NCBI GenBank assembly: GCA_018000835.1
Contig: JAGNJD010000013.1
Location: 1-50,705 of the forward strand
Direction of reading: 5' to 3'
DNA length: 50,705 nucleotides
DNA from: Candidatus Goldiibacteriota bacterium
GTDB taxonomy: Bacteria; Oederibacteriota; PGYV01; DSYL01
In this document: piece after piece, positions 44,586 to 50,705 of the stretch
How the letters are laid out: the number at the start of each line of letters is the position of its first letter
How positions within the stretch are numbered: the first letter of the stretch is position 1
The notes under the pieces: generated by a model
What the model saw: only the letters and a program-made list of their open reading frames with translations
Told to the model about the DNA's origin: nothing
Databases searched by the model: none
Position numbers and translations under genes: made by a program

Positions 44586-45992
44586 ATGGAAAAAATATCG
44601 GTAACCGTTGATAAATCACATTTAATTACGATAGGGGAGCGACTTTATACTGAAAACGTTGAACTCCTAAGAGAACTTATAAATAACAGTTATGATGCCG
44701 ATGCTACGGAAGTAAAGGTAACGATATCCGACGATGAAGTAATAGTGGAAGATGACGGCATGGGTATGGACATGGACGGCCTAAAACAATATTTTAACAT
44801 TGGCTCACCTTTTAAAAAAGAAAATCCAAAAAGTCCTAAATTCGGCAGATTTAGAATAGGCGAATTTGGCATAGGCAAATTTTCAGTATTGTCAAATTGC
44901 GATAACTTTGAAGTATTTACGAAAAAAGGGAATTTTGCAGGACGGGTGGTTTTTAACAAAGGTGAATGGGAAAAAGACAGGGACCACTGGCAATTACCTT
45001 TTTTTCAAGAAATTCCTGACGATAAACACGATGGAACTAAAGTGATATTAAGGGGTTTAAAAAAGAAATTTGACATTGAGACAGTGGAAAAACGGCTGAT
45101 AGAAACGCTTCCTTTAAAAGTTCCGAATTTTTTCGTTTACATAAACGGGAAAAAACTAATTCCACACATTTTAACCGGAAGAAAAATACCATTTCTGGAA
45201 GGAACGGTGTTTGGAATAGTCCATGGGGAAATATTAATTGTTCCGGCCTCTCATTTGCAGGCAGAAGATGCAGGCGTTCTTGTCAGGGTTAAGCAGGTTG
45301 CGGTAAATAGGATGAGTTTTGGTTTACCGCCGGATTTACTTTCAAGGGTGAGTGGGGAAGTGAATGCCGATTTTTTGAAATTAACGACCGATAGAAACGA
45401 TTTTATAAGAGACGTCCCGGAATACGAAGAATTTTTAAAAGTCATGGAAAAAATAATGCAACAGATTAAAAATGAAATTGAAACCCAAAAAGACGAAAAA
45501 GAGAATAACAGGGTAAAAAGAGCGATTAAGGAAGTTACAAAAAAGATAGAGGAAGCGTTGTTAAAGAACAAGGACTGGGCACCACCGGGTCTTTTACCGT
45601 TTACGGACGAACAAAAGAAAAAAAATACAAATCTGGACGGTGAAATTAAAAAAGGTGAAACAAAAGTTGAGAGGAAAAGAGTAAAAAGGCCGCATTTAAA
45701 GCAGGTGAATCCCAATGCCTTCATAAAAAAAATAAAAATAGGAAGAATGAATCTCGCACTTATAATAGACCATTTCGGGACGGATGGCCCGGAATCATTC
45801 ATTGAGAGCGACATTATATACATAAACCGTGACCATCCTCTTTACGTAAGGGAATCGGTAAACCGCGAGCGTCATATAATGAACATTGCACGGCTGATCT
45901 GCCAGGAAATATCCCTGATGAGTAAACCAAAAAATCCAAGGCATGCTTATGAAAGGCAGTCAAAATTATTAAAGGATGCGTTTATTAAATGA
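44586..45992 (+). CDS. GHKL (Hsp90/MORC-like) ATPase
   Basis: 468 residues. The N-terminal ATPase has the GHKL boxes: N box RELINNSYDADA (about 29-40), G1 box VEDDGMGMD, G2 box GRFRIGEFGIGKFS, and a KVILRGL strand. The middle and C-terminal parts are charged and helical (AIKEVTKKIEEALLKN), followed by a C-terminal domain with IIYINRDHPLY...ERHIMNIARLICQEI seen in a widespread family of bacterial ATPases of this type. The substrate is unknown; relation to MutL-, Hsp90- or MORC-like clamps, including possible defence or chaperone roles, is unresolved. The next gene overlaps its stop (ATGA at 45989). Ribosome binding site spacing is abnormal. Confidence 0.8.
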   Translation: MEKISVTVDKSHLITIGERLYTENVELLRELINNSYDADATEVKVTISDDEVIVEDDGMGMDMDGLKQYFNIGSPFKKENPKSPKFGRFRIGEFGIGKFSVLSNCDNFEVFTKKGNFAGRVVFNKGEWEKDRDHWQLPFFQEIPDDKHDGTKVILRGLKKKFDIETVEKRLIETLPLKVPNFFVYINGKKLIPHILTGRKIPFLEGTVFGIVHGEILIVPASHLQAEDAGVLVRVKQVAVNRMSFGLPPDLLSRVSGEVNADFLKLTTDRNDFIRDVPEYEEFLKVMEKIMQQIKNEIETQKDEKENNRVKRAIKEVTKKIEEALLKNKDWAPPGLLPFTDEQKKKNTNLDGEIKKGETKVERKRVKRPHLKQVNPNAFIKKIKIGRMNLALIIDHFGTDGPESFIESDIIYINRDHPLYVRESVNRERHIMNIARLICQEISLMSKPKNPRHAYERQSKLLKDAFIK

Positions 45993-46537
45993 AAAGAAGC
46001 ATTTTATTTCTGTCGTTTTTTTTGTTTAATTGTTTTGTTTTTTCTTCTGATTTCACGGCTTTTTTAAGATTTTCAGGGGCACTTTCCAACGACGCACTTT
46101 TTTCAAGGGAAATTGAAGTAGAAAATTTCCACGTAAGTAAAAAATTCCCGTTTAAATGTTCGCTTTCTATTTCGCAGGAGAGTTTTCACAACGTTTTATG
46201 GGGACCAACGAACAGGTTTGGCATGAAATGCAATTTGTTATTTGGCGAAAAAAACGATTTGTTTTTAAAAACGGGGGCTGGGATCGGCTTTACTGATTCT
46301 TATGGCTTTTCTTCTTTTTCTCCCGACGTTTATTTTAAATTGTATTACCGAATATTTTTTGTTTTTCTGGATACTTCATTTTATACCGATGGAATATTTA
46401 ATAAAAATGGGATAGGAATAGAATTTAAAATAGGGGAAATTTTATTTGATGCTGGATTGAGCAACATATTCGTTTCTGATTATGAATATAGTGTGCTTAA
46501 ATTAAGATTTGAAGCCGGAGCAGGGTATGAATTTTAA
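45989..46537 (+). CDS. Small outer-membrane barrel-like protein
   Basis: 182 residues. Signal peptide KRSILFLSFFLFNCFVFSS, then alternating strands rich in Phe and Tyr (KCSLSISQESFH, GMKCNLLFGEKNDLFLKTGAGIGF, VYFKLYYRIFFVFLDTSFY) ending LRFEAGAGYEF, a terminal Phe as in outer-membrane barrels. Family not recognised. It overlaps the ATPase gene upstream by 4 bases and the next gene starts inside it (46527), making a tight three-gene operon. Confidence 0.5.
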   Translation: MKRSILFLSFFLFNCFVFSSDFTAFLRFSGALSNDALFSREIEVENFHVSKKFPFKCSLSISQESFHNVLWGPTNRFGMKCNLLFGEKNDLFLKTGAGIGFTDSYGFSSFSPDVYFKLYYRIFFVFLDTSFYTDGIFNKNGIGIEFKIGEILFDAGLSNIFVSDYEYSVLKLRFEAGAGYEF

Positions 46538-47135
46538 AAAAATTTTAGTTTTGTTTCTTGTTGCATTTATGATTTCATGCAAAAATCCGTATTTAACGGA
46601 CCCGGGATTTAATCCAGGGATACCTGAATTTAATTTTCTTCCTGTAAATGAATCTGACGTTAGATGGATGCAACCCTATGGTTTTGTGGATTTTGGCACG
46701 TCAACTTCCAATCATATAGGATTTGATTTTGGAGTAAAATCATCGGGCACCCCGTTTTATAGCTGTGGTGACGGCGTTGTATCCAGGATTGAATATAATA
46801 CGGGCAAGGGCTATCCCGGGACTAATTATAGTATAGTCATACAGGTATCTTTTCGCGTTTTTATTGATTACCATTTTGAGATTGGTGGTTCTGTTTCAGA
46901 AGATGAAAGAAAAAGAAATATTTTTGTAAAACAGGGTGACTACGTTAAAGCAGGGGAAAAAATTGCCAATCTTATTTCAGTAAGCGACGCGGCTCATGTG
47001 GACTTTGGTATAAGATTGGACGATAAAAGGGATAAATGTCCGCTTTATTTTTTTACGACGGAGGCGGATATAAAATTAGAAGCACTTTTTGATTCCGTTG
47101 AGAAAAGGCCTGTGAGAGATAATTTGTGTGAGTAA
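46527..47135 (+). CDS. M23-like (LytM) lipoprotein with altered metal site
   Basis: 202 residues from the ATG at 46527; the TTG at 46509 is rejected because the lipobox signal (KKILVLFLVAFMISC, lipid Cys18) starts at this ATG and GGAG lies just before it. The fold is M23 peptidase-like: HIGFDFGVKSSGTPFYSCGDGVVSRIEY (His and Asp of the first motif), NYSIVIQV, a Lys-Gly-Asp-Tyr-Val turn, and AAHVDFGIR where active enzymes have HxH. The second His is Asp, so it may be an inactive activator-type LytM protein or use a changed ligand. Periplasmic or outer-membrane location expected. Confidence 0.7.
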   Translation: MNFKKILVLFLVAFMISCKNPYLTDPGFNPGIPEFNFLPVNESDVRWMQPYGFVDFGTSTSNHIGFDFGVKSSGTPFYSCGDGVVSRIEYNTGKGYPGTNYSIVIQVSFRVFIDYHFEIGGSVSEDERKRNIFVKQGDYVKAGEKIANLISVSDAAHVDFGIRLDDKRDKCPLYFFTTEADIKLEALFDSVEKRPVRDNLCE

Positions 47136-47274
47136 AACGGCAAAAATACCTTTGGATAAAAAAATAGTTGCAAAAATTTTATTATTTGATAAAATATTTT
47201 TTATACAATTACATAAATTAGGAATTTATTTTATAGGCGAATAAATTAAAATAAAAAATTTAAGGAGGATACTT

Positions 47275-48732
47275 ATGAAGCCAATTTTGAAAAATTTGGA
47301 AAGCCCCGTAACCCAGGTAATTAATAAAAGCAAAAAAAATGCAATAATTAAAAGTATTGAATTATTTATTGACGGTGATACAAGAAGGGAATTATTGTTT
47401 AATAAAATAAAAAGTCAGATAAAAAAGGAAATTTATAAAAACAAGGAATCCGGCGTCCGGTATGTAAAAGAAGTAAAAGTACAATTCTTGGCATCATTGA
47501 TCAATCAGGCAAACAAAAACATTCGTAAAGGTTTTTTTTCAAAAGAATATGCAAAGAGAATAATGCGTAACATGATGGGTATTTTTTATAACGAAAAAGA
47601 TGAAATAAGAAAAAAACTAAAAGAAACAACCGGTGATTTTTGTGAGCCTGCTTTTTGCACGATTTCACCGACACAGAATTGCAATTTAAATTGCATTGGC
47701 TGTTATGCGGCAAGTCAGAAGACAAAAAAGGCATCCCTCCCTTACCCAATAGTAGAAAGAATAGTAAATGAGATGGACAAACTGGTCGGCTCAAATTTCA
47801 TTGTAATAAGCGGCGGAGAACCATTTGTATGGAAAGACGAGGGAAAAGGAATCATTGACATTGCAGAAAAATTTTCAAACATGTTTTTTCTTGTTTATAC
47901 GAATGGTTTGCTTCTTGACGACGAAAAAATAGAGAGACTTTTTAAAACTGCCAATATGACACCTGCGATATCGGTGGAGGGTTACGAAGAAGAAACGGAT
48001 AAAAGAAGGGGGAAGGGCATCTATAAAAAAATTCTGGAAACAATGGAAAGAATGAAAAAGTATGGATTCCCGTTCGGAGTTTCTGTTACTGCAACCAGGG
48101 ACAATATTAATATTCTTCTTGACGAAAAATTTTATGACTGGTGGTTTGAAGAAGTCGGGGTATCCTATATGTGGATGTTTCATCTTATGCCGATTGGCAG
48201 GGCGAGGGATTGCATGGATTTGATGATTACGCCGGAACAAAGAAAAGAACTCCTTATGCTATGGGAGCATTTGTTGTTTAAAAAGAATTATTTTATCGGC
48301 GATTTCTGGAATTCAGGTGCTGCTTCTGACGGCTGCATTGCTTATGGGCGAAGGTATTTTTACATTGACTGGCACGGGAATATAATGCCATGCGTTTTCA
48401 TCCCTTATTATAAGGATAACGTTTACGATTTATATAAAAATGGCGGGACAATAGTTGATACATTAATGAGCGATTATTTTAAAAAAGGAAGAAAATGGCA
48501 GAAAGATTATTTATCTTCTGGTAAAAAAACAGGAAATTTATTTGCTCCATGTTCAATAAGGGACCATCATCGTTATTTCAGGGAAAATATTTTATCTTCT
48601 GACGTAAAACCGGAAAATGAAGATGCACGTCTTGCAATTGAAGATCCTGAGTATTTTAAATCTCTTTGTGAATTTGACAAAAAACTACAGGAATTAACAG
48701 ATCCTTTATGGCAGGATAGGTTAAAAAAGTAG
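47275..48732 (+). CDS. Radical SAM protein with SPASM-like C-terminal cysteines, paralog 1
   Basis: 485 residues. A helical N-terminal extension of about 130 residues precedes the radical SAM core with CNLNCIGC (Cys136, Cys140, Cys143) and SGGEPF. The C-terminal part has DGCIAYG, GNIMPCVFIPY and APCSIRDHH, a SPASM-like set of auxiliary cluster cysteines. It shows clear similarity, around 55-60 percent by eye, to the next gene. Substrate unknown: such proteins often modify peptides or small molecules. TTAAGGAGG (47261-47269) supports the start. Confidence 0.85.
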   Translation: MKPILKNLESPVTQVINKSKKNAIIKSIELFIDGDTRRELLFNKIKSQIKKEIYKNKESGVRYVKEVKVQFLASLINQANKNIRKGFFSKEYAKRIMRNMMGIFYNEKDEIRKKLKETTGDFCEPAFCTISPTQNCNLNCIGCYAASQKTKKASLPYPIVERIVNEMDKLVGSNFIVISGGEPFVWKDEGKGIIDIAEKFSNMFFLVYTNGLLLDDEKIERLFKTANMTPAISVEGYEEETDKRRGKGIYKKILETMERMKKYGFPFGVSVTATRDNINILLDEKFYDWWFEEVGVSYMWMFHLMPIGRARDCMDLMITPEQRKELLMLWEHLLFKKNYFIGDFWNSGAASDGCIAYGRRYFYIDWHGNIMPCVFIPYYKDNVYDLYKNGGTIVDTLMSDYFKKGRKWQKDYLSSGKKTGNLFAPCSIRDHHRYFRENILSSDVKPENEDARLAIEDPEYFKSLCEFDKKLQELTDPLWQDRLKK

Positions 48733-48807
48733 AAAAATTTAAAATTTTACGGGAATATTATTTATTTCAAATAATAAAAAATAAACAAACAAAATTTTGA
48801 TAAAAAC

Positions 48808-48834
48808 TTGACAATTATTAAAAAAAAGTATAAT
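48808..48834 (+). promoter_or_regulatory. Promoter of the second radical SAM gene
   Basis: TTGACA (48808-48813) and TATAAT (48829-48834), spacer 15 bases, slightly short. It separates transcription of this gene from the first paralog. Confidence 0.5.
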
Positions 48835-48891
48835 TTTTTAATAAAACAAAATTAATTATTTATCAAGGATAATTTATTTGGAGGTGAAGTC

Positions 48892-50379
48892 ATGAAAGAA
48901 GTTATGGAAGTAAATAAATCATCGGAGAATAAAGTAAACCATTTTATTAATAAAAATAAGGAAAAACTGATGCTTTATATGATTGAGAAATTTATAAAAA
49001 ATAAACTTGGAAGAAAAATTCTTGTAGGAAGAATAGAAAAAAATATTAAGAATTTTATTTCAAAAATTTCACAGTCCAAAATACCTTATATGACAGAAAT
49101 AAAGGCACAATTTTTAGTTGCTCTTGTAAAAGGAATGAAAAAAAATATAGACAGAGGATATTTGTCGGCAGATTATGCATGGAAAATATTAAATAGAATG
49201 ATCTGGGGTTTTTTTATTGAGGATAAAAATATAACTGAAAAATTTCATGAAAAATATAACATATATCCACCAGGGCTTGGAGTAATTTCTCCAACACAGA
49301 AATGTAATTTAAACTGCGATGGCTGTTACGCAAACAGCAAAAATACATCAAGGGCATCTCTCGAATTTGACATTGTGGATAAAATGGTCAATGAAATGTG
49401 CAATGTTATGGGAACAAAACTTGTTGTAATAAGCGGTGGCGAGCCGTTTATGTGGAGAAGCAATGGTAAGGGGATTCTTGACATTATAGAAAAATATCCT
49501 GATATATATTTTCTGATTTATACAAATGGGACTATGATTACGGATGATGTCATAAAGAGATTGTATAAATTAGGAAATGCAACGCCTACAATATCTGTAG
49601 AAGGTTATGAAAAAGAAACTGATAAGAGACGTGGAAATGGAATGTATAAAAAAATATTAAAATTAGCTGAAAATTTAAGAAAACAGGGCATAGCATATGG
49701 AGTTTCAATAACAGCAACAAAGGAAAATACAGATATATTCCTTCAGGATAAATTTTATGATTTCTGGTTTGATGAAATGGGCGTTACTTATATGTGGATG
49801 TTTCATTATATGCCAATAGGAAGAGCAAAGGATTCAATAGGTCTTATGCCAACTCCTGAGCAAAGAGTTAAGTTGCTTAAAGAATGGGAACATGTTTTAT
49901 TTGAAAAAGAGTATTTTGTAGGCGATTTCTGGAATTCGGGAGCATGCTCTGACGGATGCATTGCCTACGGAAGGGAAGGCGGATATTTTTATGTTGACTG
50001 GAATGGTAACATAAATCCATGTGTTTTTGTTCCTTATCATAAAGACAATATAATTGACCTTTATAATAATGGTAAAACGCTGGTAGATGGACTGATGAGT
50101 GATTATTTTGAAAGAGGCAGAGCGTGGCAGCGTGAATATGGTTTTTATTCTGATGAGCCCAAAAATATCTTTACACCATGTTCAATAAAGGATAATCATG
50201 CTGATTTCAGGGAAAAAATTCTTTCTGATGATGTTAAGCCGTCTGATGAAGCAGCCAAACAGGCATTGGAAGATCCGGAATATTTTAAAGTTATGTGCAA
50301 ATATGGTGAAGAAATAAAAGAATTAACAGAACCAATATGGCAGGAAAAAATCAAGGAAAGTAATAACAAAGTCAAATAA
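48892..50379 (+). CDS. Radical SAM protein with SPASM-like C-terminal cysteines, paralog 2
   Basis: 495 residues with GGAGGTGAAG before the ATG. Same layout as paralog 1: helical N-terminal extension, CNLNCDGC (Cys138, Cys142, Cys145), VISGGEPF, conserved YMWMFHYMPIGRAKD, DFWNSGACSDGCIAYG, NPCVFVPYHKDN and TPCSIKDNH. Its codon habits differ: it prefers GAT GTT AAG CCG where paralog 1 has GAC GTA AAA CCG, and the word ACGT, common in neighbours, is almost absent. A 26-codon open frame follows at 50600. Function unknown. Confidence 0.85.
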   Translation: MKEVMEVNKSSENKVNHFINKNKEKLMLYMIEKFIKNKLGRKILVGRIEKNIKNFISKISQSKIPYMTEIKAQFLVALVKGMKKNIDRGYLSADYAWKILNRMIWGFFIEDKNITEKFHEKYNIYPPGLGVISPTQKCNLNCDGCYANSKNTSRASLEFDIVDKMVNEMCNVMGTKLVVISGGEPFMWRSNGKGILDIIEKYPDIYFLIYTNGTMITDDVIKRLYKLGNATPTISVEGYEKETDKRRGNGMYKKILKLAENLRKQGIAYGVSITATKENTDIFLQDKFYDFWFDEMGVTYMWMFHYMPIGRAKDSIGLMPTPEQRVKLLKEWEHVLFEKEYFVGDFWNSGACSDGCIAYGREGGYFYVDWNGNINPCVFVPYHKDNIIDLYNNGKTLVDGLMSDYFERGRAWQREYGFYSDEPKNIFTPCSIKDNHADFREKILSDDVKPSDEAAKQALEDPEYFKVMCKYGEEIKELTEPIWQEKIKESNNKVK

Positions 50380-50599
50380 CATTTAATATCATATTTTTAG
50401 ATTTTTTGTCTCTGTTAATATAAATTATATAGATAATCTTTACTGGATCTTATATTGATTTTTGTATTATTAATATTACTGCGTTTTAGTCGGAAAGTTG
50501 TTGCCTGATAAAGTATTATTTTGTAAATATAAAATTGCCTCTTTGCATATTTCTGGTAATTAGAAAATAAATAAATAAAAAAAAGGGAGCAGGACATAG

Positions 50600-50680
50600 A
50601 TGGTAAACACTATTTATATACTCTCTGTGAATCATATTGTCAAGAATAATCGGGGGCAACATACAAATTTTTTTTGGTAG
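50600..50680 (+). CDS. Possible 26-residue peptide after the radical SAM pair
   Basis: ATG at 50600 preceded by GGGAGCAGGA (50585-50594), reading MVNTIYILSVNHIVKNNRGQ and ending HTNFFW. No family is known to me. Its place near radical SAM-SPASM genes makes a precursor peptide conceivable, but a frame this short can arise by chance in AT-rich DNA. The rest of 50380-50705 shows no gene and no clear terminator. Confidence 0.2.
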   Translation: MVNTIYILSVNHIVKNNRGQHTNFFW

Positions 50681-50705
50681 GTCAGGATTTTTTTCTTTAA
50701 CAATA

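Overview
The window looks like a low-GC, AT-rich chromosome segment from a diderm (outer-membrane) bacterium, probably an uncultured candidate-phylum lineage. Supporting signs are several lipobox-bearing lipoproteins, outer-membrane barrel-like proteins ending in Phe or Lys, very large secreted proteins with Thr/Pro/Asn-rich linkers and FlgD/type IX-like C-terminal domains, and intergenic regions full of palindromic repeats. The style recalls groups such as Goldbacteria or Firestonebacteria, but I cannot place the phylum from sequence reading alone. Every full-length gene seen is on the plus strand; only a cut-off IS30-type transposase at the left edge is on the minus strand.

Layout: (1) 1-200, end of an IS30-family element. 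(2) 0.4-8.1 kb, a run with a TPM-domain membrane protein, a lipoprotein, PriA helicase, QueF, an exported MEMO-AMMECR1 fusion and a lipoprotein with a glycosidase-like beta-propeller. (3) 8.1-8.9 kb, repeat composite. (4) 8.9-16.6 kb, a Tad/Flp pilus operon: two Flp-type pilins, three TadE/TadG-like pseudopilins, an unknown secreted protein, CpaB, the CpaC secretin and an unusual single-chain CpaE-CpaF ATPase fusion. (5) 16.6-18.6 kb, a broken MjaI-like restriction enzyme gene and two small envelope proteins. (6) 18.6-19.4 kb, repeats. (7) 19.4-29.1 kb, one long operon from a good promoter: yceD-rpmF-plsX-fabH-fabD-fabG-acpP-fabF-rnc followed by an acyl-CoA dehydrogenase and EtfBA. (8) 29.1-29.9 kb repeats, then pyruvate phosphate dikinase with a clear terminator. 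(9) 32.8-38.2 kb, a giant secreted glycosidase-like protein framed by two copies of a hairpin-rich mobile element. (10) 38.3-44.4 kb, an outer-membrane protein, a 1196-residue surface protein and a PorV-like barrel. (11) 44.6-47.1 kb, a GHKL ATPase, a small barrel-like protein and an M23-like lipoprotein. (12) 47.3-50.4 kb, two tandem radical SAM paralogs.

The strongest second-look items are: a short non-autonomous hairpin element (about 192 and 250 bp copies at 32.85 and 37.46 kb) for which a matching empty site is visible at 29.44 kb, one copy carrying extra hairpins inside its own hairpins; a 4-copy long-hairpin repeat with compensating arm changes; a MEMO-AMMECR1 fusion with a perfect in-frame ribosome binding site and ATG exactly at the domain junction; the CpaE-CpaF fusion; a promoter plus perfect operator-like palindrome in front of the giant glycosidase-like gene; and tandem radical SAM paralogs whose second copy has different codon habits and is followed by a tiny ORF. 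All functional calls are from reading and recalled family motifs; no database search was run.
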